A stretch of DNA of 64,000 nucleotides from Lepturacanthus savala (GCA_030544235.1 CM060470.1:17823356-17887355); one strand, 5' to 3'. Numbered from the stretch's first letter, positions 1 to 12,726 are shown. A program made the numbers and translations. The notes: generated by a model from the letters alone, not told the origin.

Positions 1-750
1 TCCATAACTTGGAGAAGGTGTATATGCATGTGTAGATTTCGGCCATACACTTTCCGTTGCTAGATGGGAAAAAATCCCCAATAGGATTGAGGAATGGAGA
101 ATATGGAGTGAGATAAACAACTGAAAAGCATGGGTCGGCAGTAAACCAGTTATGGACCAGAACAGCCCGGTGGAAACTTACACTGTCCCAGAAGACAATG
201 TACCTGAGCTGCTCTGAGCTGTCCAGCTGATCCAGTGGAATGAGGGTGTTGTGTAGGGTGTCCAGGATTGGTGATGGATGACGCTATGGTGGGTAATTGC
301 TGCACACATTGTGATGTTCCCTCCATGCTGGCCAGGGACTTAGCAGGAACAATAGCATGATGGCCGAAGGTATCCCATCCCCTCCTTCATGTTTTTGTGA
401 ATCCAACCTCATCAATGAAGATGAACCTGTGCTCCACTGCAGCCTCCTCTATCACAAGGACTCTCTGAAACAGAGATGGAGTGGTCACTATTCTGAAACG
501 CAATCATTATGATTATAATACTGAAATATATGTAATTTATGCCGTTTTGAGTGTATGCATCATTTTTAGTGGGAGTAGATTCTACCTGTTGTCATTTCTG
601 AAAGTCTGGATGATGAAGCCGACAATGTACCTGCTCATATTTGGCTGAAGTCTTTGCCTAGCTGCCCACATTGTTAGGCTGTAGTTGACCACATGATCAA
701 AAGAAGTGGCTCGGATCTCATCAGACATTACAGTCCTTGGCATTCCTCAT
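1..750 (-). pseudogene. Broken DDE transposase of the Tc1/mariner-IS630 group
   Basis: Read on the - strand, 600-740 gives a helix-turn-helix-like segment (SDEIRATSFDHVVNYSLTMW) and 1-450 gives FIFIDEVGF, NITMCAAI(T), VIHH, VSFHRA..HNWF and YSPFLNPIE in shifting frames. These are the three catalytic-acidic regions of DDE_3-type transposases common in fish genomes. Several frameshifts and at least one stop break it, and the 5' end is missing near 750, so it is inactive. The element continues beyond base 1. Confidence 0.75.
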
Positions 751-829
751 CCTTATCCTCTTCCCCATCCAAAAAAGAAGACCTCACCTATTGACCTTTT
801 GTGAGTCATATGTCAATGTTAATTTTGTT

Positions 830-1215
830 TGTATCGCACAATTCACTACAAGTAAACTCAAAGTGCTTTACATTTAAAAAAAAAAACAAAAAAAAAAACA
901 GCATTTACACAAATACACACTGGCATGCACCACATGAACAGTACTCAAAAGCCTGGGAGAACAAAACAGTTTTGAGTTTGGTATAAATGAAACACAGTAG
1001 TGATGGATCTCAGGTTATCAGGCAGCTTGATCCAGAGAACAGGACCAAGTAGCTGGAGGCTCCCTCATCAGACCTGGTTCTAATTTTGGATACAGCTTGA
1101 AGAGCTCTACCTGATGACCTGTGGGACCTGACTAGGGTGTACGCAGTGAGCAAGTCAGAAATGTATTGAGGAGCCAAACCATTAAGTGCTTTATAGACTA
1201 TGTAGTTGTGTGAGA
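830..1215 (+). repeat. Dispersed fish repeat fragment, class uncertain
   Basis: Phrases such as AGCCTGGGAGAACAAAACAG, TTTTGAGTTTGGT, CTGATGACCTGTGGGACCTG and ACCATTAAGTGCTTTATAGA match, from memory, a high-copy sequence seen in many teleost genomes. No coding capacity is visible. Interrupted by an A-rich run at 870-900. Confidence 0.45.
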
Positions 1216-1289
1216 GAATTGAGACAAACTGTAAATCATTATCAATAAAAAAATGTCCCCTTTAAAAAAATATTGTTGTAAAACAGGTA

Positions 1290-1583
1290 ACAGGAGTCAC
1301 TTGGACCTTACCCCCACTGTGCACAATCCACCACTACAGTCACTTTATTAAAACATGCGCAAATATTTATCATACTGTGTATGTTTATACTGGTACATTT
1401 GTACTCTCTGTATGTAATGTGTATAATGTGTATTTTATTTCTTCTTCTGCCTCTAGATATTTTCTATATTTTTTATAAAATGTTATCTTCTATGTCATTG
1501 CTTCTCTGTATCTGAGCTGTGGTAATGTACGAATTTCCCTGATGTGGGATCAAAAAGTTTCTAATCTAATAATCTAATCTAAA
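1290..1583 (+). mobile_element. LINE-like 3' end fragment
   Basis: Ends with AATTTCCCTGATGTGGGATC followed by short (TCTAA)n-type tail repeats at 1560-1583, the usual form of non-LTR retrotransposon 3' ends in fish. Only the untranslated tail is present. Confidence 0.45.
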
Positions 1584-3611
1584 ACTGTAAAAGAAAAAAA
1601 AAGTACAATATGGGCAACTTCAATCTGACTGCCGGTTTATAATCTGATGTTTGACCGGAATGAACTATTTCACTTGTTTCTGCACGCACTTGACATCGGT
1701 CTGAACCCTCATGGCCTCGGGCTAGCCTGAAAATTTCTACTTGTTATCCTCATTAAAAATCTCCTCACCCTTTAAACACTGCATGATAAAAAGGGTAATT
1801 CCACCACGAGTGAACGGCTCGTCTTTCACGCTAGTAGCTCTGTGTGGGCAAAAGCTGCGTCAGGTAGATTGTCTCATAACCACTCTAGTTGCAGTGCAGG
1901 AAATATTACCTCAATAATCTGCAGCAATAGGCGTTTCAGCAGGAAACGGCTCCCTGTGCTGGGTGTGTATATATGGCCGGGTTGATTCAAGCTCATAATT
2001 CAACGCTGTTTTTGGCACTTTTCATCCTCTGTCTGCTGCGGCAGGGTGCTGGCTACATGACGGTGAACACCATGATGGCAATCCACCATAGCTGCATGAC
2101 TGGCAGAAACCCTGGGGCACTATGACCGGAGTGCTAAAGGAGAACATGGCAGTCAATCACTTGTATTAATCGGCCTGTGATCAAGAGAAACAGCAGACAT
2201 GCCACATGAAAGAAGAGACTGAGACAGAGAAGTGGAACCAGCTGGTGCAGCGCCACAGAAATTAGCTGTGACATCGCCCAAGTGATGCAGACTCACACAC
2301 ACACTTTCTTTTTCGAGAAAAAACATGAATATTTCTCAAGGTAGGGTATCTAAAATCCTTTTAGTTTCATTTACATTGTGAAAATTCTTAAGAGATGCAA
2401 TGAATGATAAACAGCTGAATCCAGCTATAAATGATGCTATAGAACTAATTTCAACAGCAAATACATACAAGCACACACACACACACACACACACACAAAG
2501 CCACCTACATACAGACACTGAAGGTCAGTTGTCTATAGCCTTTTTCTGTACTGTGCCATATAATATGGAAAGACAGGGAAGTAAATCAAAGCATATTAAT
2601 TGATGGATTGCTTGGAGCACAGCATATCAGGTTATTGATTCCCTGGAAAGACTCTAGGCTGACTGTAAAAAGAGAGATGGTGAACCTCTGTAGCAGTTGG
2701 TGTCCATTTCCTAAATAAAGTTTTCTCACAACCTAGTCTCCTGATGGAAACATTGACAATGTATGTTTCGGCAGATACGTTGAATGTCAAGGTTTTTTTA
2801 ATATGCACATACTTTCACAAATACTGTTTTATGTTGGGATAATGCCGTAAATAAGGTGTTGTTCAGTTGGGGAACAAAAAACGCTTGATTAAGGTTAAGG
2901 AAAGGTCATGGTTTGGATGAAAACGATCAATGACAGACAAATGTCCGGTAAAATGTTGGGTTGAGTAGATGTTGCCAGTAAAATGCCCAACATGACGATA
3001 CAAATGTGTAGTTAACAATAGTATTGAACAGGTGTTCCAACTCCAGTCCATGAAACAAAGCATTGATACAAATCAAACAATTGTTCTAAATCATTTCATG
3101 CTTTGTGATTAATTATTATTGTCATTCAATAAATTCAGAGGTTTTCTTGCAATAACCTTTCTTGGATTGTAAATTACTACTTTGCTTACATTACTGACGT
3201 TAGTCCTTCAGTTCTCATTTCACTTTCTCATTCACATCACAAAGCAGTGAGTTATTTTACATGCTTTATTTTAAGCATACATGCTGCCAGATAAATAGAA
3301 CACGCCCAATAATGGATTCATCACAACACAAAGTATGTGTGACAGAAATTGTTTTAAAGATGTTATCTCAAGTTCCATATTATATCTATTGTTTCAACCA
3401 TAGCTCTTTCTGGAGCAATAAAAAGCCCTAGAAAAAGCTATTAAGTGGACCTTCAATTAATTTTTCTTTTTGGTCATAATCAGGTATGTGCACAGACAGT
3501 CTGAAGGTGGTGCTCCAGCACCTTTTGTCCTCTGACTAGATAGTTGCCCTTTTGAAAGCCATTTTTTCTATTTCTTGTTCTAATATTATATTTTAGTTTT
3601 TAAGTCTTATT
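1584..3611. other. Upstream DNA without a recognised gene
   Basis: A/T-rich, stop-laden DNA. It contains a CA microsatellite (2472-2497) and a TATATAT/GGCCGGG stretch near 1966 followed by a short hydrophobic frame (about 2000-2070), which I could not tie to any gene. Confidence 0.5.
2472..2497. repeat. (CA)n microsatellite
   Basis: Thirteen CA units; source of chance His-Thr and Cys-Val frames. Confidence 0.95.
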
Positions 3612-4166
3612 AATTCAGGCAAGGGCTGGGCGATATGGACAGAATCAAATATAATAATATTTTCTGTTTTATCAAATACTTCTATTGATATTGCAATAGT
3701 ACTGTAGGATGTCTATTAGTGCCTTATAATATAGCACATGATATTTTAGATCATCATCAGTAATGTTGATATATTGATGAAATGAGTAAAGGCTAGAACC
3801 ACAAAATAATATAGATCAATATCAACTATATACATACTACTACTGTCTGTTTTATACTACTTTGTAAACTGTATTAAAGAGATTACATAACTCACAGCCC
3901 AGCCAATTCAGTTATTCTAGCCTCAGGTTTATGTATTTTGCAAATTTTGCAATCTGCAAAACAGATTACATTATTTTTTTCCTATCTAATTCCTAGTATA
4001 AGTATCTTGCAGCTTTGGAAATTCAGTTATTCAAGCCTCAGGTTTACCAGTTATACCAGTCTGTTCAGAAAACATCACTTTATTGTGATGTACCTTTTAA
4101 AAGCAGAAGAAGACAACACTTTGTGTGATCTCATGATATTGATTTAATATCCAGCCCTAATTCAAA
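3612..4166. mobile_element. hAT-like MITE with GCGATAT termini
   Basis: AGGGCTGGGCGATAT near 3622 is mirrored by ATATCCAGCCCT ending near 4158. The outer bases AATTCAGG (3612-3619) and AATTCAAA (4159-4166) could be a worn 8-bp target duplication. No transposase. The interior repeats a TTATTCAAGCCTCAGGTTTA-type block twice (3912-3930 and 4028-4050). Confidence 0.55.
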
Positions 4167-5160
4167 TTGATTTTATTCTTCAAAAACTGCAGGATTTGTT
4201 TTGATGAGATAAATTTTGACAGTTTGATTGATTTCCTATTGATTGTAAAATATATTAAAGTTTGGTTCCTCTGCTCATGTGTGTGTGTGTTCATGGTGCA
4301 GCAGCATCGCATGGCACGAGGCAACAAATGTGTAACATGAACTCATGTATTCAGCTATCAGTGTTTTTTTTCTCTTTTGCATAAGCACCTGCCCCCCAAA
4401 ATGTCTGTGCACAGCCCTGGTTATTATACTGTTTCTAATGTAAAAAATGGCACATTTGTGGCATTAATGCATCTGACAGTCTGAGTCCTCACAGTACATA
4501 GATAAGACAATACAGTACTTTAGTAAATGTACTTGGTTACATTCTACTATTGTGTAAATCCCTCTTAAGATGAAACCCAAACACCCCCATGACACGATAC
4601 CAACAACCATTGTCCATGTGAATAGATCAGTGTGACCTGTTACATGTTGTCATACTAAAAGCTGTTCCGTGTGTCCATTCAAAACTTTGGTAAGTGAATG
4701 AGGAACCTGCAGAGAAAAGATCAGCTTCAGCAGGTTTCTGTATTGACATTCAGCTCTGGAATCTAAAGGATTGCAATACTCTCTTTATTTTAACTCTATC
4801 TAAAAAAAGCTGGAAAATACCCACAGTAAGTATATTTACTCAAATACTGTACGTAAATACAATGTTGAGGTACTCGAATGTGGGTTTTCCCTGTACTTTA
4901 TTTCACTACTTCTACATTTTATGTTATTTAATGTTAGGATTATTTTAATATACTGTACATCTAACACATCCAATCACAACAATTAGTATTCTTTGTATTA
5001 TAATAATTCTACAGTAGCGACGTGCAGTATTTATTAGGTGAACATTTGAACATTCACAGTCAATATATATTATGATGATGGTGATTATAGGTATGATGCT
5101 GTATGATGTTGTATTGTGTTGTATGAAGCTGTAATATGTATGATTTTGCATGATACTCTA
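4167..5160. other. Upstream DNA without a recognised gene
   Basis: A/T-rich sequence with no open frame beyond chance and no clear repeat ends. From 5060 it is dominated by TGTATGATG-type direct repeats that also recur at 5600-5700. Confidence 0.5.

Positions 5161-5161
<1 letters not shown>

Positions 5162-5206
<45 letters not shown>
5162..5206. repeat. (AT)n microsatellite
   Basis: About 22 uninterrupted AT units, directly abutting the truncated Tc1-like remnant. Confidence 0.95.
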
Positions 5207-5210
<4 letters not shown>

Positions 5211-5560
5211 TGTTGTAATTTTGTTTTTTCCATGGATAGTCACACTTTTATTTCACATCACGAGTTGAATAGAAAACATTGTCAAGACATTGACAAGGTT
5301 ACAAATAGTCAGTTGTTTTTGAAATAATATTTTTTTTTTCCTTCAAACTTTGCTTTTGTCAAAAGGTCAGTTGTATAGCTTCTTTCACCAGCTAAACTGT
5401 TTTCAGCTGTGCATATTGTACCATTAGAACACTAAAGTGATATTTGCTTGAAATGGGCCTCTATACACTTATGTAGACATTGACAGCAATTTGAAGCTAG
5501 AATAGTCATTTACCACATTAGCAACATATAGTGTATTTCTAATTAGTTTAAAGTTATATC
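5207..5560 (-). mobile_element. Internally deleted Tc1-like transposon remnant
   Basis: TTTTTTCCATGGATAGTCAC, AGACATTGACAAGGTTACAA, AAACTGTTTTCAGCTGTGC and GGGCCTCTATACACTTATGT match in the opposite orientation the remnant at 40979-41437. The transposase gene is deleted and the outer inverted repeats are lost. Confidence 0.7.
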
Positions 5561-5759
5561 CCTTGGAAAAAAAACACAATAATAAATAAACAATAATATA
5601 TTGTATGATATTATATATTTTATGATGTTATATGTTGTATGATATGATGCTATAAGATTCTGATGATATTATATTATGTTGTATGATATTATATTCCGTA
5701 TAATTATTATTCGTAGTATGACTTATTGACGGTAGCACATTGTCTGATCCTCAGCAGTC

Positions 5760-6260
5760 ATTGATCATATGACAGCAGCAGCGTAGCAGACACAATCGGA
5801 AGGAAACGTCAGTGTTCCCTCACTGCGCTGCGCAGATGACGCAGACGGCTCCTGCTGAGGCTTCGTACGGAGAATACGTAAGAGCCGTTGGTGAATGACT
5901 CGCCGTTGGCGCGCCGGCGTAAAGCAGACGTCTTTTTTTGGTACCGAGCGGAGAGGAGATGCACACGGCACTCGAGTGAGGTAACTATATAAAAACCCCA
6001 TTTGTTATCATTCACTCCCACAACATGGACCCGGCAGTAAGACTCGGTGTTACGTTATGTTCACCCACTGCCGGGAACTCCGACCGTTAAACCTCCGACA
6101 GCGTTTGTTAACGCTGCTCTTTAGGCTGGAAGCTAATTTCCTGTGTGCTAACATGTTAGCTGTTAGCCGTCTGACAGTCTTTGATCAGGAATGGACTAGG
6201 CTGAATAGGCTGTCGGCTCTGACCTTGCTGCTCTGCAGCTGGAAGCTCTCGGGAAGCGGT
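5760..6260 (+). promoter_or_regulatory. slc39a10: Candidate slc39a10 promoter and first exon
   Basis: This is the only CpG-dense stretch upstream of the coding exons (CTGCGCTGCGCAG, GGCGCGCCGGCG and similar). A TATA-type box (TATATAAAA, 5986-5995) sits about 30 bp before a plausible start region. A metal-response-element core, TGCACAC (consensus TGCRCNC), lies at 5960-5966, and a donor-like GCA/GTAAGA at 6037 would end the first exon. A short ATG frame (ATG at 6025, M-D-P-A) precedes that donor. Zinc control through MTF-1 is known for ZIP10 in fish, so one MRE core is suggestive, not proof. It could instead belong to an unseen gene. Confidence 0.4.
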
Positions 6261-6439
6261 GTGCTTGTTATTCCTATGGTCGCTACTGTTGTTGTTGGTG
6301 GTGTGTGTTTATGTGCGTGGGTTTAGTTTGTTCTGCTGTTTGTAGCCTTGATCTAGATTCTAGAGGCACGTTTCAATGACAAGGAAGCTTCCTCACCACG
6401 TGTAGCGAGTCTCTGTGAGGACTCTTCTGTTACAGCGAG

Positions 6440-6680
6440 GTGGGAAGTAACGAAGTAACGGTGAACGATACGTATACTCTAGTTCTGCATTTTGAGGCAC
6501 TTGACTATTCCCATATGATCCTACTTCATCTTCACTACATTTAAGAGGGAAATATTTTACTTTTCACTCCGTTTATCTGACCGCTTTAGTTACTGTCAGA
6601 TGCCGATTTTAATTGATTTAATATACTTTAATCTCATGCATTTTGTGTAAAAGGTGTCAAATGTTATGATAGGGTACTAT
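6440..6680. repeat. Fragment of a GGTGGAAGTAACT-type dispersed repeat
   Basis: GGTGGGAAGTAACGAAGTAA and TTTATCTGACCGCTTTAGTTA match the blocks seen at 19182-19622 and 57770-58590. This copy lacks the far end. Confidence 0.5.
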
Positions 6681-8654
6681 TAATCCACCCAAAGTATCCC
6701 AAAAGGAGATGATGGCATGAGTCATGCTTCTATTGTGTTGCTTGCCGTCGCAGTAGCAGGTGCTGACTTCTTTGCTATTTCTGCCTCCATTAATACATCA
6801 GTCTCATCGTCATCAAGTGCAGTTGTTCTCATGTTGTCACCAACATCTGACATGCCTGGGTTTGTCAGCTTAAGTCCCCACACCTGACAGCCCTTTTGCA
6901 GCTGATTTCCTCCAGATATCATCCATTTTTATTTATTTAGGTTATGGAAATGCTAAGGGGAGTGGAGTAAAATTGAAAAGACATAAACAAAAATTAAGTG
7001 AAATACAGATACTCCCAGAAATACTTAAGCACCATATCCAAGTATTACTATATTGTTATAGTGCATATACTGCCTTCATACCTTATGGCATTTCACCAGG
7101 CTTTAAGCTGTATGATATTTGTGAAAAAGAAAAAGCTGAGCTCACATGATAGGGAGCAGAAACTCCCCCAGCTAATGTGCAATGCAACACATTGAAAATA
7201 ATGAAACCATTATTATAGTGATTTTGTATGAAATTACCTTAAACTGAACTCCAGCGCTTGAGTTTCAACAGAAATCCGTCAGCTGTGATTTTTTTTTTTT
7301 TTTTTTTTGGAGGACGTTGAGAAATAATGTTTGAATCACAGGTCTGTATGATAAAGTTTCTCAGAAGCAGACGTGAACTTCCTCATATCACAGTGAGACA
7401 GTCAGCAGTCTGACCTCAGAGACAGATCATCAGAAATCACATGAGCTGGAGAGACTGGGAAATAATATTTTACAATAATATAATGTACAATATATATTTT
7501 CAGATTAATTTAAAAGGCACAGAGTGATTATAGAGACAACAAGGGTTGTATGCCTTCAGAACATAAATCACAGCATCAGAAAATAATAACTGCTTTCTTT
7601 GTTTGAGTAATCCTAACATATGTCAAACAATATCTCAATGTCTGTGTTAGTAGTGGTGAACATGTTTGCTTATTGATAAAGAAACAAAGATTCATGGACT
7701 AAATGATAGTTGTCTGTATTTTACCAGAAAGAAATCAGAATTCCTCTTTATCTCTTTAGATTATAGATTGTAATTTGCGATGTATGTGTGATCTGTCATA
7801 CATTGTAAATTTCATCATATTGGGACCCTAGCAATGAATTTTTTTCAAATTAAAGTTTTAGTTTATGAAATTTGCTGAAAAAGTAGCCAACAACATAATA
7901 CAACATGATCTTCCATCACCAATAAAATGTGAATGTGTGCAGAGTTCTTCACATGACAAGCTCTAAAAACACATTTTGTGAAGGTCATGTTTTGTATGTG
8001 GTTACAAACTCAATATTCCCATTGTGGTATGGAGACAGCTGACCCAGAATGATCAGATGAGTGTTTCCCCTTTTTCATGGTTAAAGCCTCAAACAGTGCA
8101 TAACATTCAATGGAAAAATAACACAACAGAAGTGATTAATTAATGTTATGTAGAATGATGAGATGAATCCTTTATCAGCTGTGAAAAAGCTGATCAAAAT
8201 AAAATGACCACAGTACAGTTTCACTGATTAAAAATAAAACAAACCACAATGATTTGATACAGAGGCAACACTTTATAATAGCATCATCTATATGTGGTTA
8301 ATAGATCATTAAATTTTGTTCAATAGCTTTTCCTGTTTTTCAGTTTGTTAATTCTTACTTAGTTGGTAAACCCTCATAAACATAAAGTGAATGGTAATAA
8401 TAAACCTTTACAATTGCTTATATATTCTATATTTGTATAGATTCGTTTAGTATTAAGAATTTTAAATTGGGTATTATAATCATCAGTTCAATTTTATACT
8501 AATATCTAAACCATGTTTATAGACAGCCTGAACCAATTATTAACTATTATTAACAGTAAAGTAGCTATTTACTAAAGTTCTATTAACCATTCATAGATGG
8601 TCATGTAATGTCAAATGTGCATTAACAATAAGAAGATTCACGAAAATATAATTG

Positions 8655-8800
8655 TATTTTTATGTTTAATTTATTTTCGCTGCAGTCTTTATTTAAAAAA
8701 CAAAAAACAGAGTTGCAGCAGACCTGCAGGTTTCTGGGAACTTGTTCCTGATATGTGGAGCATCAAAATTGTTTCGTTAACATTGCACTACACATTACAC
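8655..8800. repeat. Fragment related to the hAT MITE at 49657-49997
   Basis: GCAGCAGACCTGCAGGTTTC and GATATGTGGAGCATCAAAA match the interior of the complete element at 49657-49997. No inverted ends are recognisable here. Confidence 0.5.
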
Positions 8801-9426
8801 CCACATGTGAAAGTTTAAATAAAAAAATATTCAAAATTAAAGCTGCAGTGATTTCCTTCCATTTATTCACTAAAACGTGTCAAATTCCAAATATAGTCAA
8901 TCTTAAATTTTCCATAACATGTCTTGTTCGCTTTAGTAGCTACAAGTTCCTTGAGAAAGTAAACTGAACATGAGTAAACTGGCCTGTGTGTGATACTGAT
9001 TGAATTCCCCTTTAAGATGTTTAAGCCGCATTACCAAACCTACATACCAGTCCTCCTTCTGATTAAAGCTCACAGCTTTAAAGTATACCATAAGGGTTTT
9101 ATCTTGAGACTCGCATTGTACCCTAGGACCCGCTCATACGGTCCTACATAAATGCCTGGTGCTTCTGTAATGTAGTCAATACCCTGCAAAGGTCAGAAGA
9201 TCACACTTACAGTTCTGCAGTACAATTATAGTTACAGAATTATGTACTCTAAATTCAGGACTCAGGAACGTTGACGTAAGAGCTGCTAACTGCTTAATAC
9301 AACCAACAACTTCTGGATTGTTGGTGTTGAAATACTGTTTAATGGCTGAAAGTCTAAAGCCACAGTATGTGAACAGAAAAGCGGGGCCTGTATGTAATTG
9401 TTTACAAATTATTTTGCTGCTTATGT

Positions 9427-10837
9427 TTGGATTACACTGGGATGCAAAGAAAGCAAACATGGCGAACACAGGCTTCCATTGGCGTGGAGTTTTTTTTTTG
9501 TTTAAAACCGGTCAAAGTGTCCTTGAATGTTCTGTTGCATCAGGACAAATAACAAGCAGCACAAAAGGCTGCAGAGAGGCTGAAATCAACCTTAATTTCC
9601 TGCTATTATAAGCTGATATTCTGTGTGAATTTGTCCTTTCTTTCCTGAAATAATGACAGAAATTGTCTTTAGAAATAAATTTTTTAATCATTTTTAATAT
9701 TCAAACCACACAGGTCAATGCTGCGGCAAGCAGAGACTAAAGCTGTAGTTTATATTTCTGCGTACATAGCTATGGCATTGACGCAGACCTCTACGTCATA
9801 GGCTGATACACAACTCCAAAAACTCCTCACTATTATTTTTTTGGGGCTGTTTTTTCCTCTTGCCTGTGCTTTAACATTTGCAATAAAACCATTTGCTCTT
9901 TAAAATCAATGAGCTCCAAACTACGGTGGACAGGAACCCTCAACGCTGCAAATAAAAGAAATGCTGCTGCAAATTACCGGGGACTATTATTGCCGGTGCA
10001 CCTGTAGATTTTTATGTGAGCAAAGAAGAATACAAATACGAAGAAGAGGAGTTGTTGTAAAGTAGAAGTAATTAGGGGGGCAAATAATTGTTTCTCCAGT
10101 AAGTGCCGCTATATGACCATTATAGCCCGCAAGGATGATTGTTGAAGAAGACTAGAGGTTCCACCCATGTGCGGGTTATTGTTCTCGCCATGACTGAGAA
10201 AGATGTATCTTTTTGCTAATCCAGATAAAAAGTGGAAACTCTGCATCTGTGTGTTGTGGTCATTTTATTGACAAGTTACCACATATTTTTGGAGGAATAT
10301 GATGAAGAATTATCAGTGTATCATGAACAAATGATGCACTGAATTCTTCTTCGTATTCTTCTTCTTCTTCACTCGCATAACAAACTACAGGTGCACCGCC
10401 AATAATAGTCCCCGGTAATTCACTTCCGTTGTGGAATTTTCTTTTATTTGCATTGTTGAGGGTTCCTGGCCACCGTAACAAACACATTCTACATCCCGGT
10501 ACAAGAACGAAAGAAAAAGCAGGCAAAAAATCTGGTACATAATCTGAAATATGTATTATTTAAGGGTGTGTTGTTGTTTTTTTTCTGTCTTGTGCCAGAC
10601 TTCCTTATTTAATTTTTTTTTTTGCCTGGCATACGATTGCCACTGTGAAGAGAAAGCATTGATTCTGCAGAACACGTTCCCTCTGCGCAGAGCTTCTATT
10701 GCACAAGGTCTGCACTTACTTAGGATTTTTTGGAGGTGCGTGTCAGCCTAGGGCGTAGGGGTCTACCTCGTAGCTACATATGCAGAAGTTTAAAACTAGG
10801 CTTTAAAGGCTTTCTTTGCATCCCATGTAATCCAAAC
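9427..10837. mobile_element. 1.4-kb foldback (inverted-repeat) element, nested
   Basis: Outer arms: TTGGATTACACTGGGATGC near 9429 mirrors GCATCCCATGTAATCCAA near 10817. Middle arms: TAGTTTATATTTCTGCG at 9746 mirrors GCAGAAGTTTAAAACTA ending at 10798. Inner arms: AAATTACCGGGGACTATTAT near 9973 mirrors ATAATAGTCCCCGGTAATT near 10402. The whole block can fold into one long hairpin. No transposase is visible. Confidence 0.7.
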
Positions 10838-10876
10838 CTAAGCAGCCTATAAACTAGGTTTAACACCTAGTTTAAT

Positions 10877-11252
10877 CCTAGTTTATACTTCTGCATACGT
10901 AGCTACGCCGTCGACACAGACCCCTACACTGCAGGCTGACGCTCACCTCCAAAAAATCCTAACTAGGCATTGGGGGTGACGCAAACCACTGGGAAAAAAA
11001 GTCTGCGACAAGGAAAATATACACGGGTACAAGAAAGGAAGGGAATATATTAAAGGGAATATGATTGTTTTTGTTTTGCCTGTTTTTTTTTCTGTTGTTT
11101 CAGACTTTTTTTTTTTTGGCTAGCATACAGTTGCTACTATGAAGTGTAGGAAGGATTCAGCGGAGGAACACGTTCCCTCAATGCAGAACGACATATGCTC
11201 AATGCCTGCGTCACGTCGGCCCGTAGCTACTTCCACAGAAGTATAAACTAGG
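10877..11252. mobile_element. MITE with 17-bp inverted ends, sister of the preceding foldback
   Basis: CCTAGTTTATACTTCTG (10877-10893) is perfectly mirrored by CAGAAGTATAAACTAGG (11236-11252). Just inside, GTAGCTACG and CGTAGCTAC also pair. The same end sequence occurs in the foldback at 9746-10798 and in intron 9 of slc39a10 (46625-46758). Confidence 0.75.
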
Positions 11253-12726
11253 CTCAAACCTATCCATATGTCGCATACCCGGAGTATACAAGGCGTACTT
11301 GAACGCAGCATGTAATCCCGTCTCTGCAGCAAGCAGAATTGTGCCGTCTGTGTTTTGTCTCGTGGAGTCACACTGCAGGAGCAGTGATGTCGTTTGTTCA
11401 CTCAGTCGTTAAGTCTCAGTTAGACAGCAGGGAGCGTGGGGACGGCCCCAGTACTCCATCTAACTCTAACTGCAAGGAATCTCCGTCCTTATCAATGTTC
11501 CTCACATATCTTAAAATAACAACTGTTCATCTGGTCCACTGCACACTTGTAGGTGTATTTCTGGGGAACCCGAGGATGTGCAATGTCAAATCTGGGGCAT
11601 TTTTGCCAGATGGTCCACAGTAACAAAAAAAAAAATAATTTGTTTTGGCCTGTAACTTCTGAAGCATGAGTCTCGGATACATTTTTTTTCTGGATTCCAT
11701 TGGTTCAGACAAAGCTTTTCATATAAACCACACCCATTTTGCATCTATATACATTTTCCACCATTCTTAATGTTGTCCAAATCATTTTTTTTCATCACGC
11801 TTTGTGCTATTGCAACCACATTTGGTGAACAGGTAGATATGATGTTTGACTGACCATGTCAAATTTGGTCCGATGCAGACAATAGGTGGCACTGTCGCAG
11901 TTATAGTTCTGGGTTTGTACCCAGAATCAAAAGAATTCTTGTCTTTCGGTGCTAAATTTTGGTTCCTAAGGAGTTAATCTCATGCTGCTGGTGATTTGTG
12001 GTGGACATCCACAAAGGGACCCTGTCACATTGATGGTAAACGGCAGCATTGGTGAGCTTAGGGTGAAAAGAAAATGGAACCAGGAACATTTGCATAAAAA
12101 GTACCTGCTGTCAGATTTGATCATACCATTAACTTAATTTTTTCCACATCATCAAGCAAATCTCATCACACAGACTTCCATATAGGAAACCTTAAAAAAA
12201 GCCTGCAACTTCCAACTTTCTACTGACTTTTTCTATACTCAACCGAACATAAAAAGGTTACACGAGTGACAAAACATAAATAAGAGAATGTGAATATACT
12301 GGTTACATTGGATTCTCTCAAATCTACTTTTTGAAAATGAGTGCTGGAAATAAATTTATACAGTACCTTCTGTTTCATGTAATGTTACATAATGATATGT
12401 TGACAGAATTTCAACATTTTTTATTTTGTAAAAACTGCTTTGCATGTAAAAATACCAACTTACTGAAATGGTCTACTTAAGTAACAACCACAATGTGATA
12501 AGTGGGTGGTTTATATTGTTATTTTATTAAACCACTTTAAATCTAAAAATGCCAAACAGCGGGAATAACTAAACATTTGTATTTTTATCAAAGAGTATTG
12601 TTTAGGAACCAGTATGAAATATTGATATGGTCCCCAGCCCTAGTTGCAGCACAGCATCATGTAAAAGGTATGTATGACTGTCCTTCACATAGTTTGAGAA
12701 TTGTTCATGTGACTGACTTCAGACTT

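Noticed and set aside
6057..6326. 89-codon frame just after the candidate promoter
   Set aside because: It begins past the proposed donor, and its Leu/Arg-rich product resembles nothing known to me.
10260..10526. 88-codon - strand frame
   Set aside because: It lies in the right arm of the foldback element; the mirrored arm at 9970 shows it is repeat DNA.
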